Assembly: GCA_020024615.1 (NCBI GenBank)
Contig: JAHHTP010000004.1
Location: 1-64,000, forward strand
Direction: 5' to 3'
DNA length: 64,000 bases
From: Oscillospiraceae bacterium
GTDB lineage: Bacteria; Bacillota; Clostridia; Oscillospirales; Ruminococcaceae
Below the pieces are notes generated by a model, which had not been told where the DNA came from, ran no database searches, and saw only the letters and a program-made list of their open reading frames with translations. This document shows, one piece after another, positions 1-7,360 of the stretch. Each line of letters begins with the position of its first letter. Within the stretch, counting starts at the first letter, position 1. A program made the translations under genes and the position numbers.

Positions 1-2
1 AA

Positions 3-428
3 GAATCCATCCTTGACTTTGCCGATTGGCCGGAGGACGATGATGCCGATCTTTACGATGAAGAATTAGAGCGGTCCCTGACCGAGGAACGAATCGCTGC
101 TTTGGAGAGTGAACTGGAGCAGGACGAGAACCCGTTGGATGCAGAAGTCGGACTTTTTTATCAGAAAGTCACTTCGATGTTCCTGCTCCCGGAAAGAATA
201 TCCCCATCTGTTCAGTTCCGCAATCTTCAGCGCAACAAGGTTTATGTCAGACTCCATAGCCCTTACAATCTGCGCTGCGAACATATTGGGTTCATACTCC
301 ATACGGTGATCTCGCATATCAAAGATATTGAATTCCTGAAAACCACCGGCTTTTATCGCTTCTGTTCGATGCAAGGAATCGTGACCGATCTCATGCAACA
401 GCACAATGCAGTGCATGACAGGGTGTAA
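3..428 (+). pseudogene. C-terminal remnant of an unknown gene, running antisense into the immA-like gene
   Basis: The reading frame is open from the left edge. Its first part is acidic and coil-like (FADWPEDDDADLYDEE, then RIAALESELEQDENPLD), looking like the genuine C-terminal tail of some larger protein. After about residue 50 the frame merely translates the complement of the convergent ImmA-like gene, with Cys/His-rich, low-quality sequence, until a TAA. I read this as a deletion that removed the natural stop and joined the gene tail to the 3' end of the neighbour at roughly positions 145-170. The original product is not recognisable; relaxases and other mobile-element proteins often have such acidic tails, but that is a guess. 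An unbroken gene whose true stop is the TAA is less likely. Confidence 0.4.
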
Positions 429-611
429 GTCTGCTTTTATGAAAATATATCGGTTGCGCTCAATAACCTTGTGGACGCCCTTCTGCTTTACAAAATTGTA
501 TGGAACAACAATCAGCCCCAACTCCCTTGCAAGCTGGTCGGCATTTCTCGTTTCATATTTACGGACTATACTTTCCGCTTTCCTTACGGCGCCTTCCGTT
601 CGTATTAACAT
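66..611 (-). CDS. ImmA/IrrE-family metallopeptidase, probably damaged
   Basis: The zinc-peptidase signature HEIGHDSLH lies at about residues 73-81, followed by a GGFQEFNIFD segment and an EYEPNMFAAQ segment supplying the usual third ligand region. This is the architecture of ImmA/IrrE peptidases, which in integrative elements cleave the partner XRE repressor. The start has a good ribosome site (GAAAGAGGTGAT) 3 bases upstream. Two oddities: after FAAQI the protein jumps straight to the helix ESDINLVALKIAEL, omitting the roughly 20 residues (including the LP-E element) that I remember in relatives; and after EHRSDFL, where relatives end, about 25 unrelated residues follow that are the complement of the truncated plus-strand gene. 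No XRE repressor gene lies beside it. Probably a decaying remnant rather than an active immunity protease. Confidence 0.7.
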   Translation of the reverse strand: MLIRTEGAVRKAESIVRKYETRNADQLARELGLIVVPYNFVKQKGVHKVIERNRYIFIKADLHPVMHCIVLLHEIGHDSLHRTEAIKAGGFQEFNIFDMRDHRMEYEPNMFAAQIVRAMESDINLVALKIAELNRWGYSFREQEHRSDFLIKKSDFCIQRVLVLLQFTLQSSDSFLGQGPL

Positions 612-668
612 GGTATCACCTCTTTCGGGTTTTATCAGATCATTCTATCAAACAATCTGTCCAAATAA

Positions 669-800
669 GCCAGAACTAGCTTTGACCGCCCGGATTTTAC
701 ACGAATGATTGATGCGTTCAAAGCTGGTGAGATTGATTGCATTATTGTAAAGGATTTTCCCCATTTCGACAAAAACCACACAGATTACATAGCATTTTGA
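669..800 (+). pseudogene. Serine site-specific recombinase fragment
   Basis: Translating in the frame of position 681 gives FDRPDFTRMIDAF, then KAGEIDCIIVKDFPHFDKN and HTDYIAF before TGA. This matches the conserved stretch in the catalytic domain of large serine recombinases (RP-x-x-x-RM-x-x-x-x-x-x-G-x-IDCIIVKDLSRFGRN). Only about 40 residues survive, with no start codon, no N-terminal Ser motif and no DNA-binding part. The normally invariant SRFGRN has become PHFDKN, so the piece is decayed as well as truncated. With the neighbouring immA remnant it marks the edge of a lost integrative element. Confidence 0.75.
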
Positions 801-835
801 ACAACAATAATTTATCGTATTACGAAAAAAAGTTG

Positions 836-864
836 TTGACTTTTAGATAAACATGTGTTATACT
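836..864 (+). promoter_or_regulatory. Sigma-A-type promoter of the DUF2975 cassette
   Basis: TTGACT, 17 bases, TATACT, with a TG extension one base before the -10. The predicted start site is near 871. An ATG at 853 falls inside the promoter, which supports translation starting at 895 instead. Confidence 0.75.
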
Positions 865-894
865 GAAATCATCAAATCTAGGGGAGATGATTGT

Positions 895-1374
895 ATGGAA
901 CAAAAGACTCTTTCAAAATGGCTAAAATGCATTCTTTTCGGTATTGGAATTTGCGGACTAATTATTTATATAATGGTTATTCCAATATATGGACTCAGTT
1001 TAAAAACACAATACCCTGAATTTTCAAATCGCTTTTGGCCATGGCTTATTTTTCTGTGGGTATCAGGCATTCCTTGTTTTACTGTCGTTATTCTAGGATG
1101 GAATATAGCAGGTAACATTGGTCGTGATCAATCTTTTTGCAACTCGAATGCAAAATTACTCAAATGGATCTCTGGCTTATCTGCATTTGATGCTGGATTC
1201 TTTTTTATTGGAAATATTGTTTTTCTTTTACGAAATCTAAGTCATCCAAGTGTTGTACTCGCCTCTTTTATCGTTGTATTTGCAGGTGTTGCAATTGCAG
1301 TTGTTTCTGCTGTTTTATCTCATCTGGTTTATAAGGCAACAGAATTGCAAGAACAAAGCGATTGGACAATATAA
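895..1374 (+). CDS. DUF2975 integral membrane protein (YoaS-like)
   Basis: A 159-residue protein with four hydrophobic segments at about 10-32, 48-72, 98-120 and 126-150, and a short charged C-terminus. Size, four-helix topology and an immediately following YozG-type regulator are the hallmarks of the DUF2975 family, whose biochemical role is unknown. The start ATG is preceded by GGGGAGATGATT, a good ribosome site; the upstream in-frame ATG at 853 lies in the promoter. The next gene starts 10 bases downstream and its AGGAGG lies in the gap, so the two are co-transcribed. The AT-rich codon use of this block differs from the genes to its right, compatible with acquisition by transfer. Confidence 0.75.
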   Translation: MEQKTLSKWLKCILFGIGICGLIIYIMVIPIYGLSLKTQYPEFSNRFWPWLIFLWVSGIPCFTVVILGWNIAGNIGRDQSFCNSNAKLLKWISGLSAFDAGFFFIGNIVFLLRNLSHPSVVLASFIVVFAGVAIAVVSAVLSHLVYKATELQEQSDWTI

Positions 1375-1384
1375 GGAGGTGGCA

Positions 1385-1600
1385 ATGGAGGGAGAAATCA
1401 TTTTTAACATCGATGTCATGCTGGCAAAAAGAAAAATGAGTGTAACTGAGCTTGCAGAGCGTGTTGGAATCACAATAACAAATGTATCTATTTTGAAAAA
1501 CGGCAAAGCAAAAGCACTGAAAATTTCAACGCTAATTAAGCTATGTGAAGCATTGGATTGTCAACCAGGTGATATTTTAGAATATAAAAAGGGGAAATAA
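1385..1600 (+). CDS. XRE/YozG-family helix-turn-helix regulator
   Basis: A 71-residue, single-domain DNA-binding protein. The Cro/CI-type helix-turn-helix covers about residues 18-60 (MSVTELAERVGIT, then a recognition helix, then LIKLCEALDCQPGDILEY), ending in the Pro-Gly-Asp-Ile-Leu typical of this class. AAGGAGGTGGCA directly precedes the ATG. The longer open frame upstream is the DUF2975 gene read in another phase, so the short form is right. Pairing with DUF2975 suggests an autoregulator of the cassette, by analogy with yoaS-yozG; the operator is not identifiable by eye. Confidence 0.85.
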   Translation: MEGEIIFNIDVMLAKRKMSVTELAERVGITITNVSILKNGKAKALKISTLIKLCEALDCQPGDILEYKKGK

Positions 1601-1601
1601 C

Positions 1602-2072
1602 ATGAAAAAGAAAAATGTACTGATTGGTTTATCCGTCAGCATCATAATCCTTGCAATTATCTTGATCGGAGCAGTCATTGGCTGGAAACATCTTTCAGAT
1701 TATTCCACAACGCTCAAAGCAAATTGGAGTTTTTCCATCCCATCTGATGCGCATTATGCTGAAATTTATCATCAAAACGACGAACCCAGTTTTCATGGTG
1801 ATGGAATACGCTATCATGTATTTTCTTACAAGGAAGCAGAACCCATCAGCAAAATGTTTGTGTGGCAATCCTCCCAACAAAATACCATATTTCATGACAG
1901 TTATTCCGAAGCGACGGAGGATTGGCTGGATGCAATCCATGTTCCTTTGGAACAACGCCCAAACTACACACAATGCACCTATTGGTATCAATCCCAAGAT
2001 GACAACAGCGAAATCATCCTATTTTGGGATAACCATCAGAATCGCATATATATTGTAGAATCATTTTTATAA
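1602..2072 (+). CDS. Membrane-anchored protein of unknown function
   Basis: 156 residues. A positively charged N-terminus (MKKKN) is followed by one long hydrophobic helix at about 8-29; the remaining roughly 125 residues are polar, aromatic-rich and presumably outside the cell. No lipobox cysteine is present, so the helix is an uncleaved anchor or signal sequence. GGGGAAATAAC precedes the ATG, and the gene begins one base after the stop of the regulator, so it is the third gene of the same transcript. I recognise no family. Confidence 0.7.
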   Translation: MKKKNVLIGLSVSIIILAIILIGAVIGWKHLSDYSTTLKANWSFSIPSDAHYAEIYHQNDEPSFHGDGIRYHVFSYKEAEPISKMFVWQSSQQNTIFHDSYSEATEDWLDAIHVPLEQRPNYTQCTYWYQSQDDNSEIILFWDNHQNRIYIVESFL

Positions 2073-2153
2073 TATGAAGCGCGTTGTTTCATTCTATGAC
2101 ATCAATATTTATCCAATAGAATTGATCATAATCTAACGATATCCATAATCCAA

Positions 2154-2186
2154 AAGGCGGTAAGGAATTTATTTTCTTGCCGCCTT
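2154..2186 (+). terminator. Probable terminator of the DUF2975 cassette
   Basis: An 11-base-pair stem (AAGGCGGTAAG / CTTGCCGCCTT, one G-U pair) around an AT-rich loop, followed only by AACTTTATT, so the T-tract is weak. It is the one clear element in the 336-base gap before spoVT besides the spoVT promoter; between 2187 and 2336 I see no gene or recognisable site. Confidence 0.55.
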
Positions 2187-2336
2187 AACTTTATTCATTG
2201 AACAAATTCACATTTATCACTTCCAATAGCACCTGCCAGCCGATATGAAATCACTGCAGTATTCTGTCTTTGACTGGAAACATCAAATATACGGATCAAG
2301 GTCACGCAAACTGCAAATTAAGTTTTATTTGTTTCA

Positions 2337-2365
2337 GCATATTTTGGAAAACTGTGCAAATAATA
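2337..2365 (+). promoter_or_regulatory. Candidate forespore (sigma-G-like) promoter of spoVT
   Basis: GCATA, 17 bases, AATAATA resembles the sigma-G/F pattern (GHATR, 17-18, CATNHTA; six of seven in the -10). B. subtilis spoVT is sigma-G dependent, which agrees. The start codon lies about 44 bases downstream. No sigma-A promoter of comparable quality is visible here. Confidence 0.45.
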
Positions 2366-2408
2366 ACATTATCGAAAGAAAATATTTCCCATATAGGAGG
2401 ACTTATCC

Positions 2409-2939
2409 ATGAAAGCAACCGGAATTGTCAGAAGAATCGACGACCTTGGCAGAGTTGTCATCCCAAAAGAAATTCGTCGCACCCTGCGTTTTCACGACGG
2501 CGAACCATTGGAAATTTTCACTTCATCCGAAGGAGAGGTTATCTTCAAAAAATATTCACCTGTCGGTGAAATCAGAGAACTGGCTGGATACTACATCCAA
2601 ACTTTACAGCGCATGACAGGCATGGTGCTTGCCGTCTGTGATAAAGACCACATCACCGTCAGTGCAGGCGTCCCTAAAAAAGAACTTGAAGGCAGACGCA
2701 TTACACCCGAAATCGAACAGATCTTATCCGAACGAAAACCGTATCTTCAAACCCAAAAACCTCTCACCGCAATCGAAGGCACCGCTTACCAGGCATTCTG
2801 CGTTTTTCCAATTTTGGAAGATTCGGATGTCACAGGGGCCATGCTGATCTTAAATGATGGCAGTAAAAAAGCACCAAAAGAAGATGAAATTCATCTGGCG
2901 CAGTTATGCATCAATCTGCTTTGCGGTCAATTAAATTAA
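2409..2939 (+). CDS. spoVT: Stage V sporulation protein T, AbrB-type transcription factor
   Basis: The N-terminal swapped-hairpin AbrB/SpoVT domain spans about residues 1-50 (MKATGIVRRIDDLGRVVIPK, then EIRRTLR and GEPLEIF), nearly the canonical family sequence. Residues about 60-176 form the GAF-like sensor domain that distinguishes SpoVT from AbrB and Abh. The length matches the usual 178 residues. SpoVT tunes forespore gene expression late in sporulation and affects spore coat and germination. An ATAGGAGGACTTATCC ribosome site sets the start. The gene is monocistronic, with a hairpin 11 bases after the stop. It is direct evidence that the host sporulates or descends from a sporulating lineage. 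Confidence 0.92.
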   Translation: MKATGIVRRIDDLGRVVIPKEIRRTLRFHDGEPLEIFTSSEGEVIFKKYSPVGEIRELAGYYIQTLQRMTGMVLAVCDKDHITVSAGVPKKELEGRRITPEIEQILSERKPYLQTQKPLTAIEGTAYQAFCVFPILEDSDVTGAMLILNDGSKKAPKEDEIHLAQLCINLLCGQLN

Positions 2940-2949
2940 CCTGAAACAA

Positions 2950-2980
2950 AAACGGATAAGCATACAATGCCTATCCGTTT
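2950..2980. terminator. Bidirectional terminator between spoVT and the convergent operon
   Basis: A 12-base stem with one mismatch (AAACGGATA / TATCCGTTT core) around a 7-base loop. On the minus strand it is followed by a run of five T, so it is strongest as the terminator of the operon ending at 2996; on the plus strand it can also serve spoVT. Confidence 0.8.
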
Positions 2981-2995
2981 AACCAATCTTAAATT

Positions 2996-4642
2996 TTAAA
3001 ACTTTAGTTCGAATGCTTCCAGATGAATAAATTCATTCATGCCTGGGAAATAGGTAATGGTTGCTTTGTCACCAACATCCGCCAGCACCAGATCTTCAAA
3101 TTCCGACACCGATGCTTTATAATAGCGGGTGGAATCATCCAGTTGGAGATAATACCAGGTGGTGCCGTCCAACATAACCGTACGGATATCTGTTATTGTA
3201 CCAGTTGAAACAGTAGCATCTTCCAAATTCTCCTCGCCCAGCTCCTCACCTTCCAGATCAAGCAACTTCATATATTCCGCAATACATTTTTCCAGTGTCG
3301 GTTGTACCGCAACATATTGATACTTCTCAACATTGACAAGACCATACATTTTAACCAGACCAGCATCATCTTTCAGTGCCATATAATAGGTTGGCTCTCC
3401 ATGTAGGCTGACCAGCAGTGGAAAGGTAGCCTTATACCCCAGATGCTGCACCTGACCTTCTGCACTTGCCGCAGCAGAATATTCCTCTGCTCCAGCAACC
3501 GTGTACTGAACTGTTTCTTTGGTACGCTGATTTACAAAAATAAATCCGATATTCGACTGATCCTCCGCAATGGAAGTAACACCGGAATACACATAAATAT
3601 CGTTGCCAATCGCAATATAGTTATAACCACGGGAAGTCTGAACCACGCCAATTTGATTGATTAAGCTATTCCAGTAGCCCTTCTGATATGCACCGTAATA
3701 GTCATACTGCTCTAAAATCAGCTCAGCCGGATAAACACGATCTACCCAGTCTGGAATCTCACCGATCGGACAATCCTGCACCTTACCAGTTACAGCATCA
3801 CAGATCAGAACACCAGCAACATCCTTACCGCCGAACCAACCAGCCTTAAATGTGTAATATGCAGTGATCCAGTACGGATGCTCATTTTCATCCAGTTCAA
3901 AAACGCTCTCGCCTAAAATCTTTGTCGGTGCGGCAAAGCGCAGATGACGGGTCAGATTATCATTGAAATACGCCGAATTAGAATATTTGATACCATTCTT
4001 CACACGCACCATCTGAGTATTCTGTGTCGTCATATCAATGGTAATGTAGCCGACAATACCCTCTTTCCGGTTTACAAACCACTTGAAAAAGTCATTGTAT
4101 TTCAACGGTGCAACGCGAATCGGTTCGCCATCAATGTTATTCTGATTGTTGTTATCCACGGAAAATTGGGAAACCAGATCGGTCAAACCACCCATTTTGC
4201 GCTGTGATAACAAGGTTGCTGTCGCCTTATCCATCAGTGGAACATCCTCAATCTGGACATCATAGTCTTTGATATCAGCCGACTCAACGGTGATCATCTT
4301 AGATAAATTTTTCGACTGCAAAATTGGCATGGAAGAAATGGAACCAATTCCCACCACAACAACTGCTGCAATCACCACAATCACCGGAACTGCAAATGCC
4401 GGATGCTGAAATAATTTAAACTTTTTGCGTTCAGTATGCACTTCTTCCATCACGCGTTTTCCGGTTTTGGTCGCAATCAGATCCACCACGCCAAAGACAA
4501 CCGCAATCGTGACAAACGAACTCCAGAATTCCATCGAATGTGGGTTGATGGCCGGAAGTGTCACATAAAACGCAATGGCCGCGATGACCACTGTTATCAG
4601 TACAGCAATCAAATGCCGGATAATCAATTGTGATTTTTTCAT
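2996..4642 (-). CDS. Large membrane-anchored protein of unknown function
   Basis: 548 residues. Three hydrophobic helices lie near the N-terminus (about 10-31, 40-60 and 84-104), the first two separated by a short loop and the second and third by a basic stretch (TKTGKRVMEEVHTERKKFK). The remaining roughly 440 residues are soluble, aromatic-rich and probably outside the membrane; two similar-looking halves around FKAGWFGGKDVAGVLICDAVTGKV hint at PepSY-like substrate-binding modules, but this is weak. The C-terminal 90 residues look like a small beta-barrel (TGTITDIRTVMLDGTTWYYL). It starts 3 bases after the XpaC-family gene, so both are surely co-transcribed. No catalytic motif is visible. 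Confidence 0.7.
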   Translation of the reverse strand: MKKSQLIIRHLIAVLITVVIAAIAFYVTLPAINPHSMEFWSSFVTIAVVFGVVDLIATKTGKRVMEEVHTERKKFKLFQHPAFAVPVIVVIAAVVVVGIGSISSMPILQSKNLSKMITVESADIKDYDVQIEDVPLMDKATATLLSQRKMGGLTDLVSQFSVDNNNQNNIDGEPIRVAPLKYNDFFKWFVNRKEGIVGYITIDMTTQNTQMVRVKNGIKYSNSAYFNDNLTRHLRFAAPTKILGESVFELDENEHPYWITAYYTFKAGWFGGKDVAGVLICDAVTGKVQDCPIGEIPDWVDRVYPAELILEQYDYYGAYQKGYWNSLINQIGVVQTSRGYNYIAIGNDIYVYSGVTSIAEDQSNIGFIFVNQRTKETVQYTVAGAEEYSAAASAEGQVQHLGYKATFPLLVSLHGEPTYYMALKDDAGLVKMYGLVNVEKYQYVAVQPTLEKCIAEYMKLLDLEGEELGEENLEDATVSTGTITDIRTVMLDGTTWYYLQLDDSTRYYKASVSEFEDLVLADVGDKATITYFPGMNEFIHLEAFELKF

Positions 4643-4645
4643 ATA

Positions 4646-5962
4646 TTACTCCTTTGGATTTGAAATTTCATCTTTTGTCAGACCGTCCTGACGGAACATG
4701 GTTTCCATAACCGAAATATCCGCAGAAATATCAAGCGCACTATCCGCAAATAAACCATCCAGCATATTCTCAAATGCATCACAGATGGTATTCAGCATCT
4801 CGTCAATTTCCTGCTTTGCGCCCTGGATATTGGCACCCTGCACCGGCTGCGCCTCAAATTCCTCATATGCTTTGACCAGCTTGGTTGTAGTAGGCATATA
4901 ATAATCCATAAAACGCTGCACCTGATCCAGCTTTTCCGGATGCTTTTCGATATGCTCGTAAATTTTGATGGTGATATTTTCCAGACGGTACAACTTATCC
5001 GAAATCTCCTTGCTCGGCAGCGCATCGTTCGCCGCGCGAATCTGGCTGATATATTTTTGCGCTTCTGATGGCAGTTTGGAAAGTTGTGAATCATTCTGCG
5101 TATTTAAACGGGTTGCTTCTTCCTGAGAGGACTCCATATTTTTGCGCCTGTTTTCCAGCTGACGATACTGCTGATAGGTTTCATCATCCAGAATCACACA
5201 GGTCTGCCCAGCATCAAAATAAATGTTGGAGAGCATCCCTCTACGAACCATAACCCGGATATCATGAATTAAATATTTTTTGCTTCTTCCAGTCTGCTGC
5301 GAAAGGGTTTCAAGATTTAACATCTTATTTGTACCAAACAGCTTGCGGTAATTTATGCAGCGTTGCGCTCGATCAGAAAGCTTCCTACCGCCTAAAATCA
5401 TAGCACCAAAGGCAAGTGCGACCACACCAAAAAAACCACTGACAGCAATTACGCCAGCTCCATCAAGCATAACTTTACCCGTAATACCACAAACTAAACT
5501 TATAATTGCTGACGGTATACCGCCCAACCAGCCAAATACCTGCAATACAATGCCGCTGTTTTTTCCCGGAATCTTATATCTTTTGACCGGAACAGACATA
5601 TTCTGCGGACGATTCGGTTGTGGTTGGGCAGGATTATAATAGGTCTGTGGATTCGACCTCGGAGCAGTATGAGGTGGCGGCGGATTATAACCTGCTGTCC
5701 GGTAATTGGTCATGCGATTATTTTGTTTCGGCGGTGCCTGCATCTGCTCTGCAAACTTTTTGGCACTCTGCTGGATTGTCTGTCCAATCTTTTTGGCACC
5801 CTGCTCAATTGTCTGCTCAAACTTTTTTGCACTCTGCTCCACTTGTTGTTCAAAATTTTTAGTTTCCTGCCTCATCTGCTGCCCATTTCCCATAGAAGGC
5901 AGATTTTTTACCATATTCTGCAAACGCTCCAGTTCTCGATCAAAATCATTTCTGGTTTCCAT
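4646..5962 (-). CDS. XpaC-family (5-bromo-4-chloroindolyl phosphate hydrolysis) protein
   Basis: 438 residues in three parts. Residues 1-80 form a heptad-like coil with three near-repeats of QSAKKFEQ/QGAKKIGQ. Residues about 85-130 are a Pro/Asn/Gln-rich linker. Next comes a two-helix hydrophobic hairpin (about 140-190), then the conserved domain: LSQQTGRSKKYLIHDIRVMV with RRGML, LPSEAQKYISQIRAANDALP, MDYYMPTTTKLVKAYEEF and ADISVMETMFRQDGLT. These are hallmark strings of the XpaC family, named after a B. subtilis gene affecting X-phosphate hydrolysis; a true phosphatase activity is doubtful. The usual partner TelA is absent. The start has AAGGAAAT upstream, and a promoter lies before the gene. 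Confidence 0.8.
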   Translation of the reverse strand: METRNDFDRELERLQNMVKNLPSMGNGQQMRQETKNFEQQVEQSAKKFEQTIEQGAKKIGQTIQQSAKKFAEQMQAPPKQNNRMTNYRTAGYNPPPPHTAPRSNPQTYYNPAQPQPNRPQNMSVPVKRYKIPGKNSGIVLQVFGWLGGIPSAIISLVCGITGKVMLDGAGVIAVSGFFGVVALAFGAMILGGRKLSDRAQRCINYRKLFGTNKMLNLETLSQQTGRSKKYLIHDIRVMVRRGMLSNIYFDAGQTCVILDDETYQQYRQLENRRKNMESSQEEATRLNTQNDSQLSKLPSEAQKYISQIRAANDALPSKEISDKLYRLENITIKIYEHIEKHPEKLDQVQRFMDYYMPTTTKLVKAYEEFEAQPVQGANIQGAKQEIDEMLNTICDAFENMLDGLFADSALDISADISVMETMFRQDGLTKDEISNPKE

Positions 5963-6027
5963 CTGTTGCTATTTCCTTTCCAAATATAAGTATATCCATA
6001 TCATTCTAAAAATCATATTTCATAACT

Positions 6028-6056
6028 ATTATAGCACATTTTATTTAGAAGAAAAA
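6028..6056 (-). promoter_or_regulatory. Candidate internal promoter before the XpaC-family gene
   Basis: On the minus strand TTTTTC, 17 bases, TATAAT with TG one base before the -10. The -35 is poor, but the extended -10 is perfect. It lies in the 104-base gap after the membrane protein gene, so the last two genes of the run may be transcribed separately. Confidence 0.5.
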
Positions 6057-6066
6057 GGGGGAACTG

Positions 6067-6660
6067 CTATTTCTTGATAAATTTTCGTAATGCCGAAGTG
6101 AGTATGCCGTTAAATCGAAGCGGTATTCCCATTTTTTTTGCCATATACAACCACTCCGCGCGATCCAGCAAAATATCAAACAGCCAAAACCCAAAATTTC
6201 CTGCTAACAATAAAAATACCGCGCCAAACTGGATTCCCATATTGATTTCTTCCCACAATTCATGCAGCCCCAACACAAAAATCAACACAGCATAAGCGCC
6301 CAGTATCGCCGCATTAAACAATCCGAATTTCATAATCCACTGTATCGGCTTTGGAAAATGTGTGATGCAGAATCCACGGAAAATCGGGTAATACCCGAAA
6401 AATAGCGCATATAATATTGCCGCTTCCTTATTTGGCATCATCAGCACGCCCAGCAGAGCCGACGCCATAAAGCATGCAAATGCCGGTTGATTTCCGCATT
6501 CCTTGCTGATATAAAAAATCACCAGTGCGCATGCTGCTGGAATTGCATATTCCATAAACGGCAAAAGAGAAGCAAACAACAGCAGCAGCAATATCAATCC
6601 AGCTCCGACGCCACCGTATGCCGCTGCTTTTACCACCGGACTGACACCCTTTTTACTCAT
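6067..6660 (-). CDS. Polytopic membrane protein of unknown function
   Basis: 197 residues when started at the ATG preceded by GGAGGGTGAGTTGG; a start 57 bases earlier is possible but has no ribosome site. Five or six hydrophobic helices (about 12-32, 36-52, 58-75, 80-95, 108-135 and 142-165) and a basic C-terminus (RFNGILTSALRKFIKK) suggest an integral membrane protein with a cytoplasmic tail. No transporter signature or charged membrane motif stands out. It lies 64 bases after the J-domain gene on the same strand, so it probably belongs to the same transcript. Confidence 0.7.
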   Translation of the reverse strand: MSKKGVSPVVKAAAYGGVGAGLILLLLLFASLLPFMEYAIPAACALVIFYISKECGNQPAFACFMASALLGVLMMPNKEAAILYALFFGYYPIFRGFCITHFPKPIQWIMKFGLFNAAILGAYAVLIFVLGLHELWEEINMGIQFGAVFLLLAGNFGFWLFDILLDRAEWLYMAKKMGIPLRFNGILTSALRKFIKK

Positions 6661-6724
6661 CCAACTCACCCTCCAAATATAATAAAGAATGACGAACCAC
6701 AAACAGCAGTTCGCCAAATCTTCC

Positions 6725-7360
6725 TTAACAGCACGGGATTAAATCTCCGCCCAAACATTCACAACAACAATCCGCACAGATCAATGAAGAACAGATATCA
6801 CAAAAATCGCAATTCGCTGCCTGTCGATTGCTCTGGCGATAAATATTGCCATAGTTGGCATTCGAATACCGGCTGGCTTGCATATACGCCTGACGATATT
6901 CCAGATTTGTCGGATTCAGGTTGCAGGCTGTATTGAAATGATTCAATGCATCATCATACCAGCCACGCCGATAGTATGCCATACCACGCAGAAAATACCA
7001 CTCTGCATCTCTGCGTTGCAGTGGAATGCCCTCAAGCAGTTCCTCCGCCTGAGATACCTGACCAGTTGCAAACATCCGTCTGACATCCGAAAGCCAACCC
7101 GTGTTTCCTTGTGTCTGACCGGTATACTGATAATTTTGCTGATAGTTGTCCGACCGATTCTGACCGCGCCGTTTGATATCACTGATCACCGTATCATAGG
7201 CCGAATTGACTTCACTCATCTTTTCCTCTGCCAAATCCCGCAGCGGGCTGTCGGCATAGTTATCCGGATGATATTTTTTTGCCAAAGCTCGATAGGATTC
7301 TTTAACCTGATCAAGTGAAGCATCATGTGATACGCCTAAAATTTCATACGGGTCTTTCAT
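6725..7360 (-). CDS. J-domain (DnaJ-like) protein with TPR and Cys-rich tail
   Basis: 211 residues. A J-domain occupies about 1-70 (DPYEILGVSHDASLDQVKES with HPD at about 32-34), the surface that stimulates a DnaK ATPase. Residues about 85-155 hold one or two TPR-like helix pairs (AEWYFLRGMAYYRRGWYDDA). The last 30 residues contain eleven cysteines in close CxxC-type spacing (CDFCDIC, CADCCCEC), enough to bind metal or form disulfides. It is not canonical DnaJ, which has a Gly/Phe region and four CxxCxGxG repeats. The ATG overlaps the upstream stop (TGATG), so it is translationally coupled to the DUF5685 gene; a TTG one codon earlier is the only alternative start. Confidence 0.85.
   Translation of the reverse strand: MKDPYEILGVSHDASLDQVKESYRALAKKYHPDNYADSPLRDLAEEKMSEVNSAYDTVISDIKRRGQNRSDNYQQNYQYTGQTQGNTGWLSDVRRMFATGQVSQAEELLEGIPLQRRDAEWYFLRGMAYYRRGWYDDALNHFNTACNLNPTNLEYRQAYMQASRYSNANYGNIYRQSNRQAANCDFCDICSSLICADCCCECLGGDLIPCC

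Noticed and set aside
853-894. Upstream ATG extending the DUF2975 protein by 14 residues
   Set aside because: It lies inside the -10 region of the promoter and has no ribosome site; the ATG at 895 has both.
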